This document shows positions 25,567 through 37,317 of a DNA stretch of 64,000 nt, piece after piece (positions within the stretch are counted from its first letter, which is position 1; each line of letters opens with the position of its first letter). The stretch spans positions 3,432,110-3,496,109 of the forward strand of contig NC_021680.1 in NCBI RefSeq assembly GCF_000247815.1, in the 5' to 3' direction. The DNA comes from Ficedula albicollis (lineage: Eukaryota > Chordata > Aves > Passeriformes > Muscicapidae). The notes beneath the pieces are model-generated. The model worked only from the letters and a program-made list of their open reading frames with translations. It did no database searches and was not told the DNA's origin. A program made the position numbers and the translations under genes.

Positions 25567-27464
25567 CTGAGGTCAAAATGTGGACTTCAGACATTTATAG
25601 TTGTGTTTCTCCCTGCTAACAAAAAAAATAAAAAATCAATAGTTTAGAGACAGTTTGTGTAGCAAGCTTAATTTGGGATAACCAACTCTTTATTGGCACA
25701 AGTCTGAGTGAAACATAGAATTCTAAGTTCTTCATTATTTCCACCAGGATCTTCTTTGCTGTGTACAATGCACAAGTTCCTGTAGCCTTCATGTGAGACA
25801 TGTGAATTGATGCTTTTCTGTGAATTATTTGCCACTGAAATGATGGACCAACACCCTGCTCTACCAAATGGAAAAGATGAGTAGCTACTCCTGGTCTAGG
25901 CTGGTTCCCAGCCAGGAGGGGATAAATTAAGGCGTGGTGCTTTATTTCCCAGAGCCTTGAGCCCTTTGCTTTTTGGAGCAGACCCAGATGTTGACCAGGT
26001 ACCTCTATGGATTGAGTCTCTGCTCAGCTGGACTTGCTCCTCTTCCCTGGGTTTGGTTTGAACTTGCAGTTTATTCCACATAGTGAGGGTTCTCATGCTG
26101 GGTGAGCACAGGGTGCTGGTGCCCTTCAGCTCCACAGGAACAAGAAGTTGCATCATTCCTGATAATAGAGTTTCTTTAGTTCTGTTGTTAGAACACCTGT
26201 CTCGTGTCCCTGTCTCAAGCACCTCTGCCGAGCTGGTGGTCTAATGCACCACCCTGAGCACCTTCCTGAGGAGCATGGGGTGGAAGCTGGACTTGGAAAA
26301 GTTCTGGAGAGAAGGAGCTGGTGGATTCAGACCTAGAGCATGGAAAATTGTCTGCACCAGGATGGAGCAGAGGGGAAAAGAGAATGTGCTTGGAGTACAA
26401 AAGCATTTGAGACTCTCAGGCTTTCCTTTTGGTGAAGTCTGCATGTCGTCTTGAACAGCAGAGATGCTGCTTGCAGTGTAAATAGCAGAGTAAGAGCAGG
26501 GCATAGTTCCAAGGAGCTCTTGGGCATTTAAAGTCAGGTTTGCTGCTTTGTTCTCCCTCTGTAATTTAGATAAGAGGTTTACACATATCATTGCAGTGTT
26601 CTCTTATGACTTCAGGCTGTTGATTTGAAGCTGAGACACTTGAGAGAGAGCTGAACGAATGGGGTGGGGGCTTAACTGAACTTTGCACTTTATACTAGTG
26701 CTTCGTTTTTCTTTAACTTAATTTTATTTTCCTAATATCTAGCCATAATAATTTTTAGTGAAGAGTAATGTGAAAGAAGGATTGAACACTGAAGCTTTTT
26801 CAGCATCTCAATCGCCTATTAATGGGTTTCTCCCTCGACCAAGCAGTAGGTCAGCTTTTTCCATGGTGTGTCTGTTTTAGTTAAATTAGGTTCTCTACTA
26901 TGAATCTGTGTGATGATCACTGAAAGGTGATGGTGAAGTGTGTGTTCTTTGTTGCTTTATTGTCTTTGGGAATACTCTCTGTTTTTCCAACCTCACACCA
27001 ATCTGTGTGCTTTTGATATGAAAGATGGCGCTTTTTCAATGGTCTTCTGTCTGGCTCTCTAAGCAAGTATATAAAGATATGTCATTTTTCCAGAGGAATT
27101 CTTCCACTAGGTCTCTGTTAGATCAATTAAGTAGTAATTTTGATTCTGTATTAAAAATTTCTTGCTTTTCTTGTTTGCGTGCCATACTAAGTCCCTCTAC
27201 AGATATTTTAGATAACTGCAGCAGTTTCTTCCAAAACCTTTTCCTAACCTTACTCCCACCTCTACAACCACTTCTCCAGGTCACCATGTGTTACACTTAT
27301 ATCAATTGGTCTTTTTACTTTCTCATTTTCATCTTTGAGGTACTCTGAACTGCTTTATAGTTCTCTTTGCTAGATTCTGCTCCCTTCCAGCCCCAACTCC
27401 CCTTTAGGACATGAACATCAGAGAAAGGAGTTTTGTGATTCTGTAATTTACAGTTCTTTTTGAA

Positions 27465-27915
27465 CACATCCAGAGGAGGCCATTGAGATGCTCAGAAGGC
27501 TGGAGCACCTTTCCCATGAGGACAGGCTGAGGGAGTTAGGGTTCTTCAGCCTGGAGAAGACAAGGCTCCAGGGGGATCTTAGAGCAGCTGAAGTGTAACT
27601 GAAAGGAGCTCCAAGAGAGCTGGAGAGATACTTTTGACTAGGGCTTGGGGTGATAGGACAAAGGGTGATGGCTTTAAATTGATAGAGAGTGGGTTTTGAT
27701 CAGGTATCAGAAAGAAATCCTTCCCTGTGGGGTGGTGAGGCCCCGGCACATGTTCCCAGAGAAGCTGTGGCTGCCCCATCCCTGGGGGTGTCCAAGGCCA
27801 GGTTGGACAGGGCTTGGAGCAACCTGGGACAGTGGGAAGTGTCCCTACCCATGGCAAGGAGTGGAGATGAGATGAGCTTTCAACTCCCTTCCAACCCAAA
27901 CCATTCTATGGTAGG
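27465..27915 (+). mobile_element. CR1 LINE 3' end, 5'-truncated
   Basis: This is a typical avian CR1 tail: 'ccagaggaggcc', 'catgaggacaggctgaggga', 'ttcttcagcctggagaaga', 'ggtgaggcc', 'gaagctgtgg', ending in 'cttccaacccaaaccattct' and 'atgg'. Orientation is + (same as DNM3). It is 5'-truncated, as nearly all CR1 copies are, and includes only the distal ORF2 and 3' UTR region, so it cannot move by itself. Confidence 0.92.
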
Positions 27916-30900
27916 ATTTTTTCCTTTTGAAGCAGTGCTGTGGATGTTTGTGTGAGGGCAGTGAGGACTTTCTTGAACAGCAGAGTAAGCTGAGAATTTG
28001 CAGCCTAATTCAAATCAATTAGAAATGTTTTCTTATGGAACTCAGCACCTGACACCAGTCAATTTTTGTGCTAAATGATCCAAATCATGAAATAATGAAG
28101 ACTTTTTGGCTGTGTTCTTTAAGCTGAGAGATTTTAGCATCCAATGGTAATTAGAGCATAATTATTTTAGATTGAGGGGCATGCGCCTGTTACGGTATGT
28201 AAAATTTTCCTCCTTTTCAAGTGAGCAGAAGAAGGATTCCATAATGTGCTTGTCTTAAAGGTGACCTTGTGTCTTAGTGTTCTGAAGGGGTCTGGGATTT
28301 TGTTTATGCCTGCAGAAAATATCAGAGGTCACTGATATCAGAGGTTCCCATTTTCACTTCCCTCTTAGGAGGGGGTAGTGTCAGTTTTGTAGGAGTGCAG
28401 TTTACAAACAGTGCCCTTCTCTGCAAAAAGCACCTAAAAGTGCTGGTCTTTGTCCACACACAAACTGGCAGAGTTGTCTTTGAATTTCTCTAGTTCCTAA
28501 CTTGAAAAACACTTCTTGCACTGGACGTCTTTTGCAGGAGATGTGGGAGGTGAATGGGAAAAGGAAGTGAGTGCAAGAAAAACAAGAGGACTTGGATTCA
28601 CCTGGAAAGGCTCTGTGCAGCTGCCAAGTGAATTTGATTTTAAACCATAGTTTCATCTTCTTAGTCTAAACTGTATTTTTCCCTTTCTGAATTAGGTTCT
28701 CCCCACCGGCATTTCCAAAGTGCAATTTCAGGGCAGATTGAAAAGCATTTTGAGGTCTTCTGTTTTCATTAGGGAGTGGGAATTTCTTTCAAATGTAAGT
28801 TTTCCATGCTTATAACACTTGGTTTGGGGAGGATTTTTTTTTCTTTTTTGAGTAATGGCAATTAGTTCTGTAATGCATTTATTTAAATATACACACCTTT
28901 AGCCTTGTCTATTGTCATGTACTTCTTTCCTGGGAATTACTAGTAATTATATTTTGGTAATGTATTAGTATAAAACCCTCATTATTTCAAGCTATTTCAG
29001 TATAATGTATTATTAGACATTTAAAACAAATCTAAACTGCTAGACAATCTAGTTTTTGTAACCTTGGGAATATCCTCAAAGGAGCACAGAATGTTATTTC
29101 AGCAAAAAGAATGAATCGAGACAATAATTAAAATATACATTTAGTTTGAGTAATGTAAATGCAAAGAATGGATCACAGAAAATCAAATTGCTGAATATAA
29201 TGTTAAAATACTGCTTGGGCAGACATAGAACACTTTTAATGAACTTTTTATTTCAGTATTTTATTTTAATACTTTTGAGGCTTTTGAAGGCCAGAGGGGA
29301 ACTAGTTGAATTGTTCTCTTTGTTTTACATTGTATTTTTAAAATTTCGTTGCATGGACAACTTTGTAATAAGCTGTCCTCCCTGCTTTGTATCTTTGAAA
29401 AAATGTTTGTCTAAAATGTTCTTTATTGCTTTAGAACACCTTAAAGGGTGATCTCTGATAACAGAATTAACTGAGTGTGAAATGAGCTTATATACAGCTA
29501 ATAAGATGGTTTATGTGAGTAAGGCTCAGTTGTATGAATTCAGTTTTCAGAATCCATAGTAGAACCAGCTTTGTGAAAAATGATAGACTTGGGAGTTTGA
29601 TAGTTTCACTGTTCTAGATTCCTTACTGAAATTTCATTTTTTATGTATATTTGGAAGTTAGCTATCTTGTTTTCACTTGGAATTTTTTTGTGACCATGCT
29701 GCTTTCCCATGGAAACACTCTCAAAATGTCAGTGTTAGAAAGCAGTTGTAATAGGTTTTTCCAGCAGCAGTTCCTCGTTGGTTGCAGTATCTGTAAAAGT
29801 AACAACATGGAGGAGTAATGGAGTATATCTTTCAAAGCACAAGTAACGAGTAATAGGGGTGTTTTGACATAGTGTTTAAAGAAAAAAAAACCATGGAATT
29901 TGGTTTCCTGCCCAGAACTTTGACTGACTGTCTGGGAATTCAGTGCCGTATGTCAGTGTTATGTAGAACTGGTGTAGGTACACTGCGGAGATTCTTTACA
30001 ATTGTTACAGTGTCCTGCAAGTTTAGGGCCAGGGAACTGATAGTCTCCAATATTTTGAGTCAGCATTGGTAAAGACTTCCACTGTTGAGGAAGTGCTGCA
30101 CAGTAAATATTTCCCTTTCTTCCACAGAGGCAGCGGTGTTCATCTTCCTTGTCCACATACTGTAAAAATTCACCATTTTTGCAGGCATGTTTCAACTTTC
30201 GGATTTCAGTGCACCTTTTTTGTTGCCTTCTATGTTTGCAGTAATTCCCTCTTGCATTACCATTGTTTGTGTGGAGTTCTCAAGCTCCTGGAGACTTTCA
30301 AAACCATGATACCTTTATTTGAAACAACTGAGGTTAAGCATGTGTAGCCAGTACTGCTGAAGCAAAACTTTACACCTTGTTTATTGAATCTTTAAAAATC
30401 TTATTTTCATAATATCACTTCACCAACAATAGCTATCCAAGCTGCACGTTACAAATTTTCAGAGCATGATGTAGATAGTTCTTACAGCTATTGTGATCAT
30501 TGGTAAGAGGTTTTTTCCCTTAGGAAAGAGCTCCTTTATAATTGTGCTCTTGGGGAAGCCAACTGACAGTATCTTAAAAAAGATGATTAAGTAAATGCAG
30601 TTGTTTGTCATCTTAACATAACTTTCAGTCTACACAGTGATGTATTCAATGTGGATTTCTCTCCCTAAGCAAACAGCATGGAATAGAAGAGGGTGTTAGG
30701 TATGAATCAGAGTAGTAGTTGATTGCAGGAATCCAGACATGGGAGAACTGGAATTCTTTAAAGATGATGTTATTTTATACAGAGGAGAAATGACATATTT
30801 TTAAATGTCACTGCAAGAAAAGACAAGGTTTGGCATTAGTCTGGATGGGAAGAGATACGGAGAAAAGTAGAAAAACAATTAAAAATACTTTTGAGTTATT

Positions 30901-31328
30901 AGTAAGGTTTTTATTTAGGGATAGCCAAAGAATATGTCTGTAAGATTCTTAAATCTGGCAGCTAGTGAGGAGCTCATCCCCCATGCAAGGGCCAGGGAAA
31001 TGCCTGCTCCCAGGTGCTGATACTCTGGAGAGATACTCGCCTTGCCCAGTTTTTTGTGCTTGTCACTCACAGGGATGACGATGGAGTCTCTGGTGGGCTG
31101 AGAGTTTGGTGCTGCTTTGCTAAGAATGAATCTGGCAGCCAGAAGCATCCCAGATGTTGTCTCCTGACTTCAGCACCCCGCTTCCCCCCGTGCCCCTCGC
31201 AGTGCTCAGTGGCAGTCCGGCTTTGTTCCTAGTTCTTGGCTGTGACAGTGCACGATCTGCCTCAGCACAAACCTCTGCCTGTTGCCTCTGACATAGAAAC
31301 TGATCCCACATGGCTGAGGATGTGCTGT

Positions 31329-31688
31329 TGATGCCTTGGAGAGGCTACCTAGAACAGGGGCTAGACAGAGTTAGAAAATAAAGTAGGTATTTATTGAAAG
31401 GCCTTCAAAGGGTACACCTTGGGCAGTGCAGAGCCTCACAGAGGCTATACCCAAGATGGATGATGGTCTTGAGTTTTTCAGACAGATATGAGTTTGGTAT
31501 ATTTGCACTGATGCCTTGGAGAGGCTACCTAGAACAGGGGCTAGACAGAGTTAGAAAATAAAGTAGGTATTTATTGAAAGGCCTTCAAAGGGTACACCTT
31601 GGGCAGTGCAGAGCCTCACAGAGGCTACACCCAAGATGGATGATGGTCTTCAGTTTTTCAGACAGATATGAGTTCGGTATATTTGCAC
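31329..31688. repeat. 180-bp tandem duplication inside an LTR
   Basis: Copy 1 is 31329-31508 and copy 2 is 31509-31688. Three substitutions are visible between them (t/c, g/c, t/c), about 98% identity. The duplicated block starts at the apparent TG terminus of an LTR-like element, so the element carries its terminal 180 bp twice. Confidence 0.95.
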
Positions 31689-31861
31689 ATCAGAGGTTAA
31701 TTGTCCAATTACAGCTTCAGGTAATGAAGTAATTTACTTCAAGTTTTCTCCCCCATTTCACTGTTTTTTACACCTCTCAGGGCCTGAGACAATAGTCCTT
31801 GAGTTTCAAGCCGAGAGAGAAATTGTTTTGTCTGAATAAAATGGGACAACAGAAGCTGACA
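31329..31861 (-). mobile_element. ERV LTR-like element with internal duplication, antisense to DNM3
   Basis: The segment around 'ggccttcaaagggtacacc' and the following 'ttaattgtccaattacagc' resembles a songbird ERVL-type LTR as I recall it. TTTATT at 31390-31395 gives AATAAA on the minus strand. The end is inferred from a gctgaca near 31861 that would complete a TG...CA pair. No internal retroviral genes are present. Confidence 0.65.
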
Positions 31862-32602
31862 GGCTATAGGGTTTTCGAGTTACACACTGAAGCAGTACTG
31901 ATCTGAAAAATATAGAAGCTAAAATTTAAGGCTTCACTGTGAGTTGGTGCTTGCAGAGTGTTTGTTGGCCTGCTTCTGCTCGAGCTGGCTGCAAAAGTAG
32001 CTTTGGATGATCTGTCCTGGACATGGCACAACCTGCTCTGGGCCTGCAGGAGAACTGCCAGCAGTGCCAAGAACGGCCAGGCTCCAAGGCTATGGTGTTA
32101 GGGGTGTTATCCTTCACTGAGATTTAGCAAGGGCACAAGGGTGGGCTTGGATGAAGCTGACAAAGGTGATCTCTCAGTGAATAACCCAAGGTCTGCTACC
32201 ACATGAAAGGCAGGGACAACACTTGAACAGTCTGTGGTTATTTCAGTTTGAGGATATTTCCATCCTTCCAGAGGGGTTGCTGTGTGCTTCCCCAAAGTGT
32301 GCTACCCTCTGCTGGGGTATCTGCCTGGGTTCAGCACCTGCCAGGCTATTTGAGGGGAGCACATGGCCAAGGCAGTGGAGTTTGTCCCTCTGTTTCAGGT
32401 GGGTGTTTTTAAGGTGTGCTGTGGCTTGACATGCTTTCCCTTGGGGTGATGCTGGAACAGAGCCTCTGCTTTCTGTATTATGCTGCAAGAGTATCAAAAA
32501 TCAAAATTATTTGCAATGTGTCCAGTGTCCTTCATGAAACACTTCTGCCTATGACAAACTAACATAGAGTTATCAGGAAAGAGCAACACTTGGAGATTTA
32601 CA

Positions 32603-32629
32603 TTTAATCTGCAGCATCTGCAGATTAAA
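32603..32629. other. Perfect 12-bp inverted repeat with a 3-nt loop
   Basis: Arms tttaatctgcag (32603-32614) and ctgcagattaaa (32618-32629) are separated by cat. Each arm contains a PstI-type CTGCAG. It lies about 120 bp upstream of the CR1 fragment at 32750. Confidence 0.93.
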
Positions 32630-32749
32630 CCCCACCATATTTGGCAGCTCTCCTACACACACTTCCCTCTGCACACACTCCTATAGTAGGGCCAGGAGGA
32701 GACCAGCACTGCCTGGCACTTTGCTGTCACCTTTTTTGATGGCAGTAAC

Positions 32750-33015
32750 TTTGATGGAGCCAGTCCAGAGAAGGACAACAAAGCTGGTAAAGGAGCACAA
32801 GTCATGTGAGGAGAGGCTGAGGGACCTGGAGTGGCTCAGCCAGCAGAAAAGGAGGCTCAGAGATGACCTTATTGCTCTCCACAACTGTGTGAAAGGAGGG
32901 TGTAAGCCACATAGGGTCAGTTTCTTCTCCCAGACAACCAAAGACAAGAAGAAATGGCCTCAAGTTGAACTAGAGGACCACTGGATCTTTGGGAAAATTT
33001 CTATTTTCTTGGATG
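32750..33015 (+). mobile_element. CR1 LINE fragment, different subfamily
   Basis: Recognised by 'gaggagaggctgagggacct', 'aaggaggctcagagatgacc', 'ttattgctctcc' and 'aagaaatggcctcaagttg', which follow the avian CR1 tail in order. It diverges more from the usual consensus than the copy at 27465, so it is probably older. Both ends are truncated, and the distal 'ttccaaccc' end is missing. Confidence 0.85.
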
Positions 33016-34700
33016 TTCTACTAACCCTTTTTTCCACATCCCTGTGCCTCTGTTTGTCAGGTTCCATTTTTTGAGTTGAGTCAATCCCCACTCACATTTC
33101 ATTACTTACTGGGCAGGTGATGGACATTCAGAGCTGGCTTCTGGCTGAGGAGGGTTTGAGAGCAGAGAAAACTTAAGGTCAGTTTGAGGAGCAGCTTTGG
33201 CTCTGAGCTTCAGGAGTGCTTCAGTCTGAGACAGCTTCATGGGAACATTCCTGATGAATATTTCTAAGGAGATTTCAAGCTAATATTGATTTCCAAGGAC
33301 AGAGAGCTGCAGGTTTTCCTGTGCATCACTGTAATTATTTTAGGATATCTTTTGTCAAAATCTGAGATGCATCTTAAAACCCTCCCTTGAAGATTTGATA
33401 GCATTATGTGACTTTGAAGGTAATCTGAAGCATTTGAAGGTAATGTTTTTGATATGAAGAAGAAATATAGAAATAGTGCTTGGTGCTTATGGTGCATTCA
33501 GTTTTCTTTGTTTGTTAGTTATAGGAACATCCTCAGGGCTACTTATTTTACAAAAGAAAAAATCCCAAATATGTTACTGTGATAGGATGGTCAGGTGATT
33601 TTATCACTTGTGTTACAATGCAACAGTTTTTCTTTGATGAAATTGATAAGCTAAAATGTATTTATACATATGATGTAGAGCAAGGAAGGAGAGAGCTTCA
33701 GACAGTTGTCTCAGAAGTTAATGTTTTCCATGAACCAAGTATCTTGGCTTGATTTAAAAAAACAGAAAGAAAAGAAAAAAAGGAAAAAGTTGAAATGTAC
33801 CTTTCAAAAAGTGCTGCTATTAAAAAAAAAAAACAACTAGAGAGGAGGGGTGCTGAGGGAGAAGTCTTGACACCAGAAGCTCTGTCACAGCAGAGTTTCT
33901 CTCGGATGTCTGGAAAAAGTCTTATAATTCTGGGATGCTTTCCAAAATATTTTCAGTGACCATTGCCACAGGCGTGAACTTCTTAATGCATTTTGCAGTA
34001 ATCTCCAGCACAGTGAAATTGATTGCTGTCTGAAAGCTTTTAATGATAACAAGCAAGTAGGGCAGCATAAGTGCCATGAGCTAATTTGCCTGTGTGCCTT
34101 ATGTTGCATGTTTAGAGTCCTGCAGAGACAGATGCATCACCTCAGGAAAATCCTGCTTAATGTTTTTTACAGAATTATGTAATTGCATATTTATCATTTT
34201 ACATCTTGCAGGAAAGATTTTTTTTTCTGCATATACAAAGGATGTAGGGTCTCTGAAGATTCTTCAGTTGGTACCCAGGGAAAGGTCTCTGGTGGCTTCC
34301 TGAGTCTGAGCTTTTCTAGGGTTCACTTTATAGAGGCTGAAATAGATAAAAAAGCCAGAGCAGTTTTAGGAAATGCCTTTCTAGCAGACAAAAAGGTTCT
34401 GTATCAAAGGTGCACCTTCTTCATGTGCCTACCAAGGAATGTCAGGAAGCTAATAAATGAAAGATTTTCCTTCTACCTTCAAGTTAAGGGCATTGAGGAA
34501 GCTGAAAATAAAGTGCAACCTAAAGGGTTTTTTTCTGTATTATTTTAGTATTCCTAATCCAAGAGATCATTAGAACTAGAGAGGTTCATCCACCCAGACC
34601 ATCACTTTTCTGAGACTGAAATCTGAGCTGCACTTCAATTCAACGAGGTTTCAAGAATTATGTTTTTTCTGTAAATAAAAAAAAAATTCCACCACCAAAA

Positions 34701-34732
34701 CATGCATGCATGTATACATATATATATATATA
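34701..34732. repeat. Alternating pyrimidine-purine tract (CATG)n/(TA)n
   Basis: 32 bp of strict pyrimidine-purine alternation: catgcatgcatg, then a TATACATA and (TA)n run. A second alternating (CA)n/(TG)n run follows at about 34747-34770. Confidence 0.85.
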
Positions 34733-37297
34733 AACCACAATATTTTTATACACACACACATATGTGTGTAATAATCAAAATTGTTACTGCAAATTGCCAA
34801 CAGAGAAGCCTGATCTCACAGAGCCTGGCGTGTCATTGTCCCTCTGTGCCAGCACACACATGCTGCTCCAAAGCCCTTCATCCTGCACTGCTACTCCCAC
34901 AAACCACTGTGGTTGTTGGATGGTCTGCAGAGGTGAGGAGTGAAAAACAAAAACTTGAGCACCAGCAGAGAAAAACAAGCTGTCCTAAGAAGGCTTTGTA
35001 GCAAGGGATAAAAAGGTCAAGGGATACATTTATCCCCCTCTACCTTTGGAGCAGCCACTTGGCGCATCCAGCAGGATTTTTCCAGACTGTCACTGGTTCA
35101 TCAGTCGGGGCTTTCTCTGAGTTTTAAATGCCAACATCTCTTCAGTTCAGAGGAATTGCTGGCTTCTTTCCCAGGCAAGATTTCCCAAATTCAAAATGAC
35201 CTTTCAAGATCCTAACTAATAGGAGCTAAACAGAGATTTCCTCTTCATCAGGCCCTTTCTCAGATTGATCCTTTTACTGACAGCACAGACCAGTGAAAGA
35301 CCAGCCCTTCACTTGTGATAATAAACACCTCTTTTGGAGAGGGGCAAACTTAGCACTGAATTTGTTATATATTCCAGAAACTATTGCCCTAGTACCAGTG
35401 GAATGACTAGATTTCTTCTTTTTTAAAAATTCTTTTAAAATTTAATAAAGCCATCCAGACTCTGCAATGGGATGCCTGGACAGCACCCCCTCGTTACTGA
35501 GGGAAATGGGGGAAAGTTGTACAGGCAGCAGCCCCATGGAATTAGCCAGGTACAGCAGGTTTGTCAGCTCCCACTTCAAGGCCAGCCTGGGCTGCTCCCC
35601 AAGGAATTTGTGCCCATCCTCTCTTCCAGGCAAGGAGAAGGAAGAATTTGGGGCTGCCTAGCTCTGAGCAGGGGGGTTGTGAGGTTCTGCTCTGGGATGT
35701 GCTGTAGGAATTCAAACTGCAGCTTCAGCTCCCTGGAAACCTGGGCTGCAAAATAGTGATGTGGAGACACCCTGTCCTGATGCCCTTCTGGGAAGTCTTG
35801 AAATGAATAGAAAGTCTTGAAAGGATAGAATACTGCTTTCAAGGAACAACCAGTGATCATTTCTTGTTGAAGTATTTCAAATGCAGAGTTGCAAACTCTT
35901 GTTTTTCTGTTCCTGGAGAAATTTGGGCAAAAGAAAAGTGCAGAAAAAAATATAATGCTGGTTCTTTTGAGAGGAAAGACACTCTGGGAAATGAGTGACA
36001 CTCTGTAAAATGAACAATAAGGCCAGACTAAGAACTGATTTACCATTAACATCAGTTTTAGTCCCATAGCTGAATTCTGAAAGAACAGCAGAGATAGAAC
36101 AAGGGTCTGAAATTTTTTTAATAATACCTTGTGGAAAAAGATACCGAAAGATTGGGAAAAAATTGCAAGTGCCAGAAATATGCATAATTGCCTGAAAAAA
36201 GATAGTACAAATGCAAAATACAGAAAGATAATAACTGAAACCTGAAATACCTGGTTCTATCATGAGATCTTTCTTTCAGCTATGGTTTCAAGTTTGGCAT
36301 TTTCAGCTTTGAGTTATTTATATTTTCAGCTTTTCAGTATTTTGACCATGGCAAAAGATACAGACTTGTAAGACTTGAAGAAATATAAGATTTGGTATTT
36401 GTGCTCTGTGCCATGTGCTCTGTTCTTCTAACAGCCCAGCTTATCAGCCTGAGCCATTGTCACATTTTTGTAGTGAGTTTTTCAATTTGGAGTTGACTCT
36501 AGAAGGCTGGAGGGGAGAGGTGCATAGATGGAAGAAACATGTTCTCATCTGCAACTTATTAAGTTTTCTTTTGCAGTGCTTTTCATAAAAATGTTAGAAT
36601 ATTTAAGTATGCATTGCTTTTTCAGTAAAGCAGCTCCTTCTTCATTTTATAGACACGTTAGAATTATGTTTTCTGCATCTGTACCCAAGAGCGTGCTCAG
36701 ACCTGAATCCCATGCTGCTAAGTAGGCTGTAATAAAACAACTTGCTTTATTTTTCTTCAGAATTTTGCAGTAGTGTCTGAGAATCTCATGCTTCATTTTT
36801 TCAAAGCATGTTTTAAAGCCAAGAGTGGTGAAGCAGAGACCATTGTGAAGATGTTGTGTGGCTTTGTCAACTGAGAGAGAAATACAAAATGAAACAGAAA
36901 CACAGGAAAATTCTCTTGGGTATATTTAAAGTCAGAATATGGTAAATTCTTGGATATTGATTTGAATTCTATAAGGGTTTCTATGATGCATCTAAATAGT
37001 TTTCACTTTCATCAAATGCCACAGAGTAGGCTGTTTGCACTGGCAGCCAGCACTCCGAGGTGTAAACAAGGCTGAGCCTTTCCTTTTTGGGAGTAAACAG
37101 GCACAGACCACCAGCAGTTCCTTACACTTCCAGTATTTCTCTTCTTCTTTCTTTATTACAGATCACTCTGGCTCAGCAGGTTCACAAGCCACTGCTTCTT
37201 GTGTCCGTGTAGAATGTGGATACTGCTCTGGCCATATAAAATAGTACAGTACTATAGAATATCTTTGCTTTGGGATTATTTTCTGCCTCTGCTGCTT

Positions 37298-37317
37298 AAC
37301 TGCTTTGCAAAGCAGTT
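37298..37317. other. Perfect 20-bp palindrome
   Basis: aactgctttgcaaagcagtt is identical to its own reverse complement over 20 bases with no spacer. Confidence 0.95.

Noticed and set aside
30748..30775. 'gaattctttaaagatgatg', reading F-F-K-D-D, similar to the end of the missing PH exon (W-Y-K-D-D).
   Set aside because: Upstream bases do not encode the expected PH sequence and there are no matching splice sites.
30915..31148. 77-codon minus-strand frame that reads like a plausible protein fragment.
   Set aside because: It could not be tied to any family. It could be retroelement debris next to the LTR at 31329, but nothing in the sequence proves that.
35576..36067. 163-codon minus-strand frame, the longest not made of simple repeat.
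   Set aside because: No domain, no start context or conserved motif recognised; it is consistent with chance in unique intronic DNA.
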